64,000 bases of DNA from UBA1858 sp965227695. Lineage in GTDB: Bacteria > Pseudomonadota > Gammaproteobacteria > UBA4575. The stretch is from contig OZ245760.1 in NCBI GenBank assembly GCA_965227695.1, positions 1,612,001-1,676,000 of the forward strand, written 5' to 3'. The position numbers were made by a program, and so were the translations under genes. The notes beneath the pieces were generated by a model. The model was not told where the DNA came from. It searched no databases and saw only the letters and a list, made by a program, of their open reading frames with translations. Shown piece after piece: positions 44,657 through 54,338 of the stretch (position 1 is its first letter; each line of letters opens with the position of its first letter).

Positions 44657-44681
44657 CTGAATGCTGCAAAGCGTTCAGTTT
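44657..44681 (+). terminator. Hairpin after tRNA-Cys
   Basis: CTGAATGC and GCGTTCAG (one wobble pair) around a six-base loop, followed by a short T-run. Likely a weak terminator for the tRNA-Cys transcript. Confidence 0.45.
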
Positions 44682-44696
44682 AAAAACCCTCACCCT

Positions 44697-44721
44697 GCCC
44701 GAGTGGCGGAATGGGTAGACG
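44697..44721 (+). pseudogene. tRNA-Leu 5' fragment
   Basis: GCCCGAGTGGCGGAATGGGT and the next bases AGACG match the first 25 bases of the functional tRNA-Leu at 44842 in 23 positions, and the upstream CCCTCACCCT is shared. The rest of the tRNA is replaced by a sequence holding a small palindrome (GTCGC ... CCAGGATGG ... GCGAC). No anticodon arm follows, so it is a remnant. Confidence 0.75.
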
Positions 44722-44841
44722 ACGTGCAGGGATGCACGAGTGTCGCGAGAGCCAGGATGGCGAGAGCGACCGCAAGGACCAACGCATCGCGTTGGCAGGG
44801 CATGAAGTACAACAATTAGTTACAAAAAAACCCCTCACCCT

Positions 44842-44929
44842 GCCCGGGTGGCGGAATTGGTAGACGCAAGGGACTTAAAATCCCTCGCCTGTATAAGGCG
44901 TGCCGGTTCGACTCCGGCCCCGGGCACCA
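44842..44929 (+). tRNA. tRNA-Leu (UAA), island attachment gene
   Basis: An 88-base class II tRNA: acceptor GCCCGGG with CCCGGGC, discriminator A, encoded CCA; anticodon stem GGGA/TCCC around CTTAAAA with anticodon TAA; long variable arm; T-loop GGTTCGACTCC. Its last 59 bases are repeated exactly at 56852-56910, marking it as the integration site of the downstream island. Confidence 0.95.
44871..44929 (+). repeat. attL core (inside tRNA-Leu)
   Basis: 59 bases from GGACTTAAAATCCCTCGCCT to the CCA end, identical to 56852-56910. Integration preserved the tRNA. Confidence 0.9.
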
Positions 44930-45565
44930 CTTAAGTATATGATACTAATATAATTATTTCTCATTTAAGCAAATTAATTTAATAGCATGAAAAATGAGCG
45001 TTATTATCAGGCTATGAATAGACTATAATTGACCGTATTTACCTCTAGTTAATTCGTTAGTAACCACGCAGACAATAGACAAGTTCATTGGAATTGGACG
45101 ATTATCTAATGATTAAGGCACTTTATGGTTATATAAACTGGCTTTAAGCAAGCTCTGGTCTAGTTTTATTAACCACAATTATCATAGATTCAATACGTAG
45201 TAGCTTGATTGTGCTTATTAATACTTGAGTCATTTAATGCAACATTTACAGTTCTCATTCAAAAAGAGATATGTAGAATAATAAGTGCTTTAATCAAGAG
45301 GTAAGTAAAAAAGGTCATTGAAGCTAAATTTATGAATTAAACCAATCCGCTTCTATTGTTCTATTGTAGCACTAGCATCAACTATAGGTGTTTACGTCTA
45401 GAGTCTATTCGTTCCAAAGTTATGGATGCAGAAAGTTTTCCTGTGTATATACAAGAAGAATCTATAACAGCAATAATACTGTAGCCGAGACAGGTTCTGG
45501 GTTGTTATATTGTACTCTGTAGACTGGAGTGCGAACTCATAGCAATTAATAAAAAAGGGCAAACA
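44930..45565. other. Left end of the island, non-coding
   Basis: 636 bases with stops in all frames, AT-rich. It contains the 18-bp repeat at 45009-45026 that recurs near the right end. I see no gene; promoter and leader of the ATPase gene must lie at its right edge. Confidence 0.6.
45009..45026 (+). repeat. 18-bp island end repeat, left copy
   Basis: AGGCTATGAATAGACTAT, identical and in the same orientation as 56706-56723. It lies 80 bases inside the left attachment core; probable integrase arm or accessory-factor site. Confidence 0.6.
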
Positions 45566-47773
45566 ATGGGTGATACTTTAAGCCTAGAACTTGAAAACTG
45601 TTATGGTATCAGAAAGCTAGTAGTTGATCTTGAGTTTAAGCATAAAGGATATGCGATATATGCTCCGAATGGCGTGATGAAAACATCCTTAGCTAAGACT
45701 ATGATGGATTTATCCAAAGGTAATAAACCTAGCGATCTCGCTTTTCCTGAACGGACTACCATTTTCAAAGTAAATCTTAACGGAGAAGCATTAAAGAAAG
45801 AAGAAATCTTTGTCGTAGAGTCATACGATGAAAAGTATTCATCTAACGAAGTATCCACGCTCTTAGCTAATGCTGAATTAAGAAAAAGATATGAAAGCGT
45901 TCATAAAGATATCGGAATTGCCAAAAAATCATTAGACAAGAAATTACGCTCACTATCTGGTTATGGAGATAAATCTAGAGAGAGTATAGAAGCGATTATT
46001 GAAGAAGTTTTTGGTGACTCATATTATGAGGCATTATGCAATTTAGAAGATGAATTAGCTAACTTAAAAGACGCTACTTACAAGGATGTAAATTACAAGA
46101 TCATTTATGATCCAAAAGTCATTAAACTTTTAAAGGATGAAGGAGTAGAGGAAGCAGTTGAGGGTTTTGCTCAAAAGTATGATGAGCTTACAGATAAATC
46201 ACCTATACTGCGAAAAGAATTTCAGTATCACAATGTGAATCAAGTACAGAAACAGCTAGAAGCAAATAATTTCTTTAATGCGGGTCATAGTATAACTTTG
46301 AGTGATGAAGAGGGTAATGAAAAAAGTGAGTATACTACCAGTGAATCATTTTTAGAAAAAATTGAAATAGAGAAGGAACGTGTACTTGCTGATCCTGATC
46401 TAAAGGAAAAGTTTGATAAATTTAACTCTAATTTTAAAAACAAAGAGCTTGAAGCGTTTCGAGATTACATTACTGAAAATCAACACTTGCTCAAAGAACT
46501 TCGCGACTTAGATACATTTAAACGCAAACTCTGGCTGCACTATATTTATAGTGCTCAAGAAGAATACAACCTACTCATTGAGAAATATAAATCCGGTCAA
46601 GAAGAGCTTGCTGCTATAGTTTCAGAGGCAATCAATAATCCAAATGATTGGGATATCGTAATTAAGGAGTTTAACCGTCGTTTTATACATCTTCCATTCA
46701 AACTATCTGTAGGAAATAAGTCTGATGTGATTCTAAAAGGTATGGCTCCCTCAGTCGAATTTAATTTTATTGATGGAGAGGAAAAGCGTACATACAATGA
46801 ATCGCAAAAAAGTGATCTATTGCGTGTGCTCAGTACGGGTGAGGCGCGAGCTTTGTATATTCTTAACATTATGTTTGAGGTATATACTAAATGGAAATTA
46901 CGTAAAAAGACATTATTTATTTTTGATGACATCGCGGACTCGTTTGATTATAAAAACAAGTTTGCCATAATTGACTACCTCGAAGATTTAGTTAAAGTTG
47001 AAGATATAGATTTCCTATCAATTATTCTTACACATAATTTTGACTTTCTAAGAACTATTGAGAGTAGAAAAATATGTCCTGCGCATCAATGCCGTATGGC
47101 GTTTAAGAATAATGGAGAGATTAAGCTAAGTGATTTTAAAAAATCAGATATTCAAAACCCATTTCATAAATGGCAAGATAGATTGTCAGAAGAAGTAATA
47201 CAAATTGCTTATATTCCATTTTTGAGGAATGTTATTGAATATACGCAAGGCAGTAAAAATCCAGACGGAAGCGATAATGCTGACTATTTTAAACTTACTA
47301 AAATGCTTCATTATAAAGATGACTCTGAAAATCTTAAATTTGGTGAATATAAGAAAATATTTGAGCAGACCTTTCTTAATCTTCAATTTCCTGAAGTTGA
47401 CTTAAATCAGAGAATTATTGGGAAAATATTCAGCACGGCAGATCAGTGTATGGAAATGGAAGATGGTATAAATCTTGAGCATAAAATAGTTCTATCAATG
47501 GCAGTTAGAATTTGGACTGAAAGGTATATTACTAAAAAGATTAGAAGTAGTGATACAGGTTTTGATACTGCTCGTAAAACAACTGGGCAATTAATTCAAG
47601 AATTCAAAGATAGATTTAACAATCTTACTAATGAAATTATCCTTATGAAGAGAATTAATCTAATAACGCCCGCGAATATTCATATTAACTCATTTATGTA
47701 TGAACCTATATTAGACATGGGTTATGGAGAATTAATAACCTTATATAACGATGTAAAAAATAAATTTGTTTGA
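45566..47773 (+). CDS. ABC-type AAA ATPase, candidate stand-alone defence protein
   Basis: A 735-residue soluble protein of the AAA_13/RloC-like ATPase class. Walker A is the variant YAPNGVMKTSLAKT (about residues 31-44; Met where the second Gly usually stands), a long helical insert spans about 100-350, the ABC signature is LSTGEARAL near 420, Walker B LFIFDDIADSFD near 450, and the His-switch ILTHNFDFLRT near 486. The last 200 residues (FHKWQDRLSEEVIQIAYIPF onward) hold no nuclease, HEPN or TOPRIM motif I can see. The location in a restriction-modification island suggests anti-phage function. No partner gene is adjacent. Confidence 0.75.
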   Translation: MGDTLSLELENCYGIRKLVVDLEFKHKGYAIYAPNGVMKTSLAKTMMDLSKGNKPSDLAFPERTTIFKVNLNGEALKKEEIFVVESYDEKYSSNEVSTLLANAELRKRYESVHKDIGIAKKSLDKKLRSLSGYGDKSRESIEAIIEEVFGDSYYEALCNLEDELANLKDATYKDVNYKIIYDPKVIKLLKDEGVEEAVEGFAQKYDELTDKSPILRKEFQYHNVNQVQKQLEANNFFNAGHSITLSDEEGNEKSEYTTSESFLEKIEIEKERVLADPDLKEKFDKFNSNFKNKELEAFRDYITENQHLLKELRDLDTFKRKLWLHYIYSAQEEYNLLIEKYKSGQEELAAIVSEAINNPNDWDIVIKEFNRRFIHLPFKLSVGNKSDVILKGMAPSVEFNFIDGEEKRTYNESQKSDLLRVLSTGEARALYILNIMFEVYTKWKLRKKTLFIFDDIADSFDYKNKFAIIDYLEDLVKVEDIDFLSIILTHNFDFLRTIESRKICPAHQCRMAFKNNGEIKLSDFKKSDIQNPFHKWQDRLSEEVIQIAYIPFLRNVIEYTQGSKNPDGSDNADYFKLTKMLHYKDDSENLKFGEYKKIFEQTFLNLQFPEVDLNQRIIGKIFSTADQCMEMEDGINLEHKIVLSMAVRIWTERYITKKIRSSDTGFDTARKTTGQLIQEFKDRFNNLTNEIILMKRINLITPANIHINSFMYEPILDMGYGELITLYNDVKNKFV

Positions 47774-48400
47774 TTTTTCAATTCTGGTTATGGCGACTAC
47801 CATCAACTAAAACAGAGTGCCTAAATTAATAATCATTAAAAAAAGACAGACACTTAACGGGACATATCACTAGTGCAATATTGCGAGGCACGCATCCCGA
47901 TATAAGAAGACTCTAAGAAGTACCTTTTGTTGCGACCGTTAAAATAACTCATGTTGTTAATGTGGGTGATCGAACGAAGTAGGGAATATCGCATATATCG
48001 GCCCACTTCACTAAGCCAACTTGTAAAATAATTATCGGTAATGCAAATTTATGTCTACGTACCTATATACTCTTAGGTGTAAACCGCCTTTATTGGCAGT
48101 GGCGCATGATTAGACAACACGTCAATCATGCACTACATCATAAGCAGTAGCTCATTTTAATTGCTAAATAATATCGTTGCTGCAGCAGGCATACTGTAAT
48201 CTATAAGTGCCTCAAATTTCTAAATTTGTGACTCTATGGTGTTACCTAATAAAGTTTCCATACTCTAGTCTTGAATTGCTGAATTTCTCAGTCATTATGA
48301 GGTTGGTTGGAATAGATGAGGTACAGACAAAGACAAAATTGACATAGCCCTTAATGTCTATGCCATAGTCACTTAGTGTTTCAAAACGTTAACATAGGTA
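47774..48400. other. Non-coding island stretch after the ATPase gene
   Basis: About 630 bases with dense stops on both strands. I find no recognisable gene, tRNA or repeat; it may be decayed DNA. Confidence 0.5.
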
Positions 48401-48639
48401 ATGCTGCCTGATGCCGGTGAGCTAGCCCCGGCAATATTCAAAGCACCGAAATGAGCATTTCCTAGCCATCTCCGAAAAGCACCTATCCTCGAGTTCTGGT
48501 CCCAAGCCGATTATAATACCGATAGGGGTTAGTTTTTCTACATCCAACATTCTACTATTAAAGCATTCTGCAGGCTAACGTACATTATGTTGGGGTTGTC
48601 TTGCGCGACATTGTTATGGTCTCTAAACTGGTTTCACTA

Positions 48640-49291
48640 TCTGTTTAGTACCATCTTTCGTAATTTCGATGATAAAGTGTAAGTGTTGCCTTCCCAAGCT
48701 AAGCCATAATCATCCCAAAATCCGTCGCATTTCTTGCCTCATAGAATTTCATGACCGACAGCAAAAGGGAATATAAGTAGCAACGGCTATACGAGGCATG
48801 AAGATTTATGGCGCTTTTGACAGTTGAGTCAAAATTCGAAGCTAGCATGGAAAGAAAACAGATTCGCGAGACCGCATGTTTTCATAAAGCATTCCGCTTA
48901 GCTGGGTTTTTCGGTGCCATTTGCAATATAAAAAGATCAGCTCATTCACATCAAATTTTAATGCTTGGTCGGCTGCAAACTGGTTCATATATATTGAATG
49001 TTAGCTTTTGTAAACAGCCTTGTAGATTTATCTTCACAAGAATCAACGAGCTTAATGCTCAGAATTTTTAAGGAAGGATTCGACATTGTTGTTTTTCTCA
49101 CCGTGTTCTCTTTTGCGATGGAGTGAAGAGCGTCTACATCAGATTTATCAAACGATACATGAGCAATTCTCTACAATAATTTTTCCAATTCGCTCGGATT
49201 CAGACCATTCAAGGATAGTATCAAGTACAGATTTGATATTGCTAATGGCGCGACCTGTGATCTTGGCTAATCTAGCACCACGAAATCTAAG
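48640..49291 (-). pseudogene. Decayed coding sequence downstream of the restriction endonuclease
   Basis: Read on the minus strand, a chain of protein-like blocks in shifting frames. GARLAKITGRAISNIKSVL through ESERIGKIIVEN is open at 49151-49291; FDKSDVDALHSIAKENTV through STRLFTKANIQY is in another frame at 48985-49170; then DQALKFDVNELIFLYCKWH, then GFWDDYGLAWEGNTY and TKDGTKQIVKPV. Each ends in a stop or frameshift. Together they look like one or two genes of the restriction operon ruined by indels. I cannot name the family. Confidence 0.55.
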
Positions 49292-50661
49292 TTATTGTAG
49301 AGGCAGAACAGGTTTTTGTGCTTGATTCTGAACTGGCTTCTTGGCTTGAGCTTTGCCTGATTAGTGGAAGCATTCTCCAGTTTTATACCCGGATCATAAT
49401 ACACGGCTTTTTCCATGGTGGCTGCTAGGAACATTTCAAAATCGGTTCCTGTGCCAATCTCAATATGACTTCCGTAATGATATTCCCGTCCTGTCGCACT
49501 TGCGAGGCGCATGATGCAGGGCACATAAACAGCTTGGGAGTGCTTGCGTTTCCAGTGATCCATGATCTTGGTGAAACTCCAACTGGCGGCCAGCGTGTTT
49601 TCGGCATTTCGCAGTGTAATAGCGCCCATTGTATCCGTAATATGCCTCCTATCATGATCAAACCCTTCAATGTTCATTATAAGGTTTGTTGTTTTGCAAA
49701 GAGAACCGGCATAATGACTCCCACAAAAGTTCATGCGATCTGGTTTTCCTGACTTGTCCGGATAACCAAATGTACGGACAAATTGAGCAGCACCATTTTC
49801 CCTGTAATAGCCTCCATCAGGCTCGGGAGTCATGAGCGTTGTTGGCTTGGGACTTTTTTTAGGGAAGTCAGATACGCTATATTGCTTGACTTCCCATCCA
49901 AGATAGTCAGGCTCAGAAACGCCGTTGGGAATGATACCGAGCAGGGATTCCAAGGTGTATCCACCACCATTGATGGCGTTATAGCGGATGCGACTGCCAT
50001 CGCCTTTCAGACGCTGACCTGGTATCCAGCCCATGCTGTGGATTTCCAGTAGCTTAAAAAGAAGTGCAGATTTGGTATCTTTGAAGCCCGTATGAACAAC
50101 ATCTATTTGCTTTAATACACTGCTGTTATCAAGAAAATGTGTTTGTTGTAGCTCGTTAGAAAGCACACAATCCGGTGTTACTAAGTAGGCGAAGACCTTT
50201 CCGTGCCCAGTAACGCCAAGAATCAGCCAGCGGCCCAAGCTGGTTCCTTTCCGATAGCGATCCATCCATTCACTGGCATCAACTGTCGAGCCTTTAAGAA
50301 AGCCAGAAAACCGCACTTCCGGATATTGCGGATAATAGATTAGTTTGGAGTGAGGGGCCTTGTACATGCGCCCTTCGGCGTCAACCCAAGAAAGATCAAC
50401 CGGAGTTTGATACTTAATCTGACGTTTCGGGTCTTTGGGCTTCTTTGACGTAGTAGGAGACGGAACTGGTTCTCCTGTTGGTATAAATGCCAGATCAGTC
50501 AAGTGCGCGCCAAAATAAGGTTGGTTTTTGCTATTGTCGTTAGGAGCAAGGCTTTTGACATACAGCTTTTCCGCGCCTAGGTCATGGAAAATATTAATGA
50601 GTCTATCAAGTGAAATACTCTTTGCTGCCTGCGTGTCATACGTTCCTGCGGTTTTGGGCAT
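49267..50661 (-). CDS. MvaI/BcnI-family restriction endonuclease
   Basis: A 464-residue protein. The family core is GGGYTLESLLGIIPNGVSEP followed by DYLGWEVKQ (about residues 232-259), giving the PD-(D/E)xK nuclease residues Asp and Glu-x-Lys. The first 200 residues form an added N-terminal domain (the single-domain enzymes are about 240). MvaI cuts CCWGG and BcnI CCSGG. It follows vsr and the cytosine methylase on the same strand, so it is the restriction part of that system. Confidence 0.85.
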   Translation of the reverse strand: MPKTAGTYDTQAAKSISLDRLINIFHDLGAEKLYVKSLAPNDNSKNQPYFGAHLTDLAFIPTGEPVPSPTTSKKPKDPKRQIKYQTPVDLSWVDAEGRMYKAPHSKLIYYPQYPEVRFSGFLKGSTVDASEWMDRYRKGTSLGRWLILGVTGHGKVFAYLVTPDCVLSNELQQTHFLDNSSVLKQIDVVHTGFKDTKSALLFKLLEIHSMGWIPGQRLKGDGSRIRYNAINGGGYTLESLLGIIPNGVSEPDYLGWEVKQYSVSDFPKKSPKPTTLMTPEPDGGYYRENGAAQFVRTFGYPDKSGKPDRMNFCGSHYAGSLCKTTNLIMNIEGFDHDRRHITDTMGAITLRNAENTLAASWSFTKIMDHWKRKHSQAVYVPCIMRLASATGREYHYGSHIEIGTGTDFEMFLAATMEKAVYYDPGIKLENASTNQAKLKPRSQFRIKHKNLFCLYNNLDFVVLD

Positions 50662-50693
50662 CTATATCCAGTCCCTTGTTTTCTCTATTCTTT

Positions 50694-51125
50694 TTACGAT
50701 GCTTTACTCAGCAGCCAATTCGAGAGTGTATCAATTTCTCTGTTTATGTCATAAGCGGATTTTCCTTTCAAGGCACATTCCCAGATTACTCTGGTACGCC
50801 AGCCTTGTTCCTTTAGCTTTTTGATATTTTGCCGGTCACGCTCCTGGTTACCCGTTATTTTGTCTTTCCAAAATTCCGAATTGCTTTTGGGCCATTTGAA
50901 AAGGTGGCAGGCATGACCATGCCAGAAACATCCGTTTACAAATATAACAGCACGGAATTTAGGGAAAACCAAGTCTGGTTTTCCCGGTAAGCCTTTATAG
51001 TGGAGGCGATAGCGAAAGCCTCGTTTAAACAATGCCTTACGAACGAGGATTTCCGGTTTGGTGTTCTTTCCCTTGATCCCTGACATCATCTCTGCGCGTT
51101 TTTCCGGGCTGACAATATCACTCAT
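50694..51125 (-). CDS. vsr: Very short patch repair endonuclease Vsr
   Basis: A 143-residue Vsr, nicking beside T:G mismatches that arise when 5-methylcytosine deaminates. Motifs: EKRAEMMSGIKGKNTKPE (about 8-25), GLPGKPDLVFPKFRAVIFV (catalytic Asp near 51) and GCFWHGHACHLF with zinc ligands. The start overlaps the last base of the methylase stop, so translation is coupled. It protects the genome from mutations caused by the methylase. Confidence 0.95.
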   Translation of the reverse strand: MSDIVSPEKRAEMMSGIKGKNTKPEILVRKALFKRGFRYRLHYKGLPGKPDLVFPKFRAVIFVNGCFWHGHACHLFKWPKSNSEFWKDKITGNQERDRQNIKKLKEQGWRTRVIWECALKGKSAYDINREIDTLSNWLLSKAS

Positions 51126-52453
51126 CAGGCGGCTTTCTTGGATTTTCCAGTTTTGCTTTTCGTGTCTTTGTGTGCTTTTTTCTGTGCTTCGAGAATGTAG
51201 GGTTTCATGAGTTTTGCAACGGAAGCAAAGACTGGAACAACAACGCTATTACCAAATTGTTTGTAGGCTTGGGTGTCGGAAACCGGAATAACAAAACTGA
51301 TTTCTCCCTTTTTATCGAATCCCATGAGGCGCGCGCACTCTCTGGGAGTCAGTCTGCGTGGGCGTTTTCTCGGGCCACGATCTACAAGAATTTCCGACCC
51401 ATCTTTGTAATAGCGGGCTGAAAGAGTTCGAGTAGAACGGTCAGTAGCAGTAACCTTGCCGAAGCCGAAGCCGTTACCAGCCTTTTTGTGCTTGTCCGCG
51501 TAATTTTTTAGATATGCCCAGAGCTTGGGGGTCAGGATATACTTGTCATCTACTTCAAAGTCCTTCTCCAAGATATCTCCAACACGCGGTTCCTGTTTTG
51601 GATAGAATTTTTTGATGTTTTTGAGTGACAGGCCATCAGTTGTTACGTCAAGATCACGTCTGAAAGCGACTATGACGATTCGTTCCCGATTCTGGGGTAC
51701 AAAATTCTTGCCATTGATGATCTTGGGATCAGATTCCGAGTTGTTATATTCTCTGTCAACAACATCATAACCAAGCTCATCAAGAGCGCTCATGATGATC
51801 TTGAATGTCTTGCCTCGGTCATGGCTTTTAAGGTTCTTTACGTTTTCCAACATGATTGCGAGAGGGCGCTTTGCTTCGATAATACGTGCGACATCAAAAA
51901 AGAGAGTACCTTGCGTATCACATTCAAAACCATGGGCGCGGCCTAGGGAGTTTTTCTTTGAAACACCAGCTATGGAGAAAGGCTGACAAGGAAAGCCTGC
52001 CAGTAAAACATCATGGTTAGGTATTGATTTTTGTATATGGTTGTAGGCCTCATCCTTTGTCATGCCTATGGGTTGGGTGATCTCTCTGATATCTCCTTGA
52101 ACATCATGATCGCAATGATAATTGGCAAGATAGGTTTTAACGGCATATTTATCATATTCACTAGTAAATACGCACTTGCCGCCAGCTTCCTCAAAGCCGT
52201 ACCTTATCCCTCCTATGCCTGCAAACAAATCTATAAAAGTGAATTCGTGGTTGCCTCTCCGGCCTTTGGGGAGCATGCTTTCAAGACTGACGCGCTCTGC
52301 ATAGGTCAGCCAGTCTTGGTCTGCCTGTCTGACACGTTCTTTCAGCCATCGATTAACAACTTCTCTTGGATGGTTTATTTCATCGGCAATGGCTTGCTGA
52401 GAAAATATTGATGCTACTTTGGTGAGCAGTTCAAAGTCGGTCATGGCGGTCAT
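51125..52453 (-). CDS. dcm: DNA (cytosine-5) methyltransferase, Dcm-like
   Basis: A 442-residue C5 methylase. Motif I FIDLFAGIGGIRYGF near 71-85, motif IV GFPCQPFSIAG near 152 with the catalytic Cys, motif VI ENVKNL near 202, and C-terminal motifs IX-X (GNSVVVPV). The N-terminal 70 residues form a helix-turn-helix-like extension (SQQAIADEINHPREVVNRWL), as in Dcm/M.EcoRII/M.SsoII, where it can repress its own promoter. GGAG precedes the ATG at 52453 by eight bases, and a 19-bp palindrome lies upstream. Confidence 0.93.
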   Translation of the reverse strand: MTAMTDFELLTKVASIFSQQAIADEINHPREVVNRWLKERVRQADQDWLTYAERVSLESMLPKGRRGNHEFTFIDLFAGIGGIRYGFEEAGGKCVFTSEYDKYAVKTYLANYHCDHDVQGDIREITQPIGMTKDEAYNHIQKSIPNHDVLLAGFPCQPFSIAGVSKKNSLGRAHGFECDTQGTLFFDVARIIEAKRPLAIMLENVKNLKSHDRGKTFKIIMSALDELGYDVVDREYNNSESDPKIINGKNFVPQNRERIVIVAFRRDLDVTTDGLSLKNIKKFYPKQEPRVGDILEKDFEVDDKYILTPKLWAYLKNYADKHKKAGNGFGFGKVTATDRSTRTLSARYYKDGSEILVDRGPRKRPRRLTPRECARLMGFDKKGEISFVIPVSDTQAYKQFGNSVVVPVFASVAKLMKPYILEAQKKAHKDTKSKTGKSKKAA

Positions 52454-52491
52454 TCCCGTAGCTCCGGATTATTGCAAATGGGGGGAATAAA

Positions 52492-52510
52492 ATGTGACTA
52501 ATAGTCACAT
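52492..52510. promoter_or_regulatory. 19-bp perfect palindrome upstream of the methylase
   Basis: ATGTGACTAATAGTCACAT is a perfect palindrome around a central A, 39-57 bases before the methylase start. It contains the GACTnnnAGTC pattern of restriction-modification control boxes, but no separate C-protein gene is present; the methylase N-terminal helix-turn-helix is a candidate binder. Confidence 0.65.
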
Positions 52511-53852
52511 GAATGTCCCCTTATGTCAACGACAGAGAGAAGCTATGCTCTTGATGTTACAATTTTGTCAGTATTTCAAGAATGTCAATTCTGAAAAAAG
52601 TGGCATATTTGTGTTCCACACTGAGGTACTAGCTAGGTGTTGCCCAGTTCTATCAAGGTCAACTGAGATAGTTGTAAATGTCTATTTACATTTATGCTGC
52701 TAGTTCAAATTTTGCTGCCAGTTTAATTGCCATTCTCCATCAGTTTGTTGAGGTCGCGTGTTCATCCGTAATAAATTGTACGATGAAATAACCAACACTG
52801 ATACTTCGGTTAGTCTGGCTCGGGATATCTTCCTTAATTTCTTATACCTGAGAGTGGTATGGGGATATTGCTCAGTTTCAATAGTCCTCAGAATTCTCAA
52901 TTAAAAATACAGAAGCTCTGAGTCACACTGATGTTTTCTATATTTCTATTATAGCTTTCTAAATAGTGTAAGAGAGCTCAACCCAGAGCTTTATTCTAAT
53001 ACTTCAAAGAGTTTTATGATCGCACTTTCTTTCTGTTGGAGTATCGGTAGATATTACGCTTAGAGTAATGTCGCAATCATCGCGTATGCGTTAAAGTATT
53101 GTCATTCTGGTTGGGTAATTTAGTCTACTTAACTTTTACCAAGAAAGCTAAAACCCCCAACGGAAATATAAAAATTTCAAGCATAAATAATGCTTAAAAG
53201 GGTTTTGCACAATCCAGAGGCGCCTGTTTCCTCGTCGCCAGTCCTGCCAAACATGTGGTACCGCCCGTAGGTACATGTTGAGTCGGGTTCGCGGTCTCTG
53301 TGAAAAGTTTACCAAATTTAATTGTGATAGGGAATGTTATTTTCAACATTCTTTTTTTAGCGTTCAATTTCTTAAATTTGTGCATGATCAGCTTGCGCGA
53401 TGAATATAGAAAAGTCTTTGTTTTTTTATAGGCTGAACCATCGTCCAGTACTCGTTACCTTCATAACAAATTAATCCTGTCTGCGTTATTTCATAGTAGG
53501 TCATGAACATTTTTGTTTATGTAGAGTATACGGTATTTGACTTTACTGATTCCTAGTCAATGTGTTTTGGTAGCAATATTGGTAATTTGTCGACTTCAAT
53601 TTTATGCATGGTATATCCCTGTTAGTTTTTGCCTAGATACATGGTAAATATAGATATATACAAAATACGTATTGTTTACTAAAAATAAATAAGCTGACTA
53701 ATACAAAAAAAGTATTGCTTTGAAATTATCAATTCGAAATTAGCACTGATTAATGAATTTTCAATATAATAATTGCATTGACTCAATACAGTAATTGTCC
53801 TGATAATTTTCACTAAAAATACTAAAATCAGATTGATTCCATAATTAACCTA
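52511..53852. other. Long island stretch without an intact gene
   Basis: About 1.3 kb between the methylase promoter and the small island genes. A minus-strand frame at 52703-52900 has a protein-like tail (KISRARLTEVSVLVISSYNL) that could be the end of a lost transposase, at low confidence. A bulged hairpin (ACATGTGGTACC ... GGTACATGT) lies at 53252-53279. Three perfect ATTAACCT repeats at 53844-53867 cover the stop of the next gene. No intact gene seen. Confidence 0.5.
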
Positions 53853-54338
53853 TTAACCTATTAACCTCATCCTTGCTTTTCCGTTTAATTTGTTATCTCT
53901 CGCATTTTCATATTCATTCGGATTCTTAAATACTCCGGGTGCCGAATCAGTGCTACATACATCCAATCTTCCGTTGCCTTCATCTATCTTTAGATATGTT
54001 AATGCATATTTCGTTGGCTTATTGTTTCCACCATATCTGGTTTCCATTATCAGGCCGGCCTCAATAAGCTCTTTCTTCGCTTTGGTTAGGGTACTTGGAG
54101 AGTTCCAGCCTCTGTCGATCACCTCACCGGTCTTTGAGTTTTTATGTTTACCCAGTCTTTTAATAGTTGCGGTAAGATGTCCATTATTGAAGCCATTATA
54201 TTGTCTCGCAAATTCCAAATACAACTTTACTGCTGATCCACTCAAAGTTGGAAAAACAGGGTGGTTTAATACATATAATGGCAATTTATGGAACTTTTGC
54301 GTTGTACCTTTTGCAAGCGCTCTTTTTGAAGCACTCAT
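53853..54338 (-). CDS. Island protein with winged-helix-like domain
   Basis: A 161-residue basic protein. FPTLSGSAVKLYLEFARQYN (about 29-48) and SPSTLTKAKKELIEAGLI (about 80-97) resemble the helix-turn-helix and wing of replication or regulatory proteins of integrative elements. The start overlaps the preceding 63-codon gene by four bases (ATGA). The exact role is unknown. Confidence 0.65.
   Translation of the reverse strand: MSASKRALAKGTTQKFHKLPLYVLNHPVFPTLSGSAVKLYLEFARQYNGFNNGHLTATIKRLGKHKNSKTGEVIDRGWNSPSTLTKAKKELIEAGLIMETRYGGNNKPTKYALTYLKIDEGNGRLDVCSTDSAPGVFKNPNEYENARDNKLNGKARMRLIG

Noticed and set aside
45566..47773. RloC/PrrC-type anticodon nuclease
   Set aside because: The ATPase motifs fit, but I see no anticodon-nuclease catalytic motif or zinc-hook CxxC in the sequence.
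48808..49325. Two plus-strand frames (48808-49071, 49086-49325)
   Set aside because: The opposite strand holds the protein-like blocks of the decayed gene; these are shadows.
53194..53385. 63-codon minus-strand frame in the island gap
   Set aside because: No ribosome site and unconvincing composition; a bulged hairpin lies within it.
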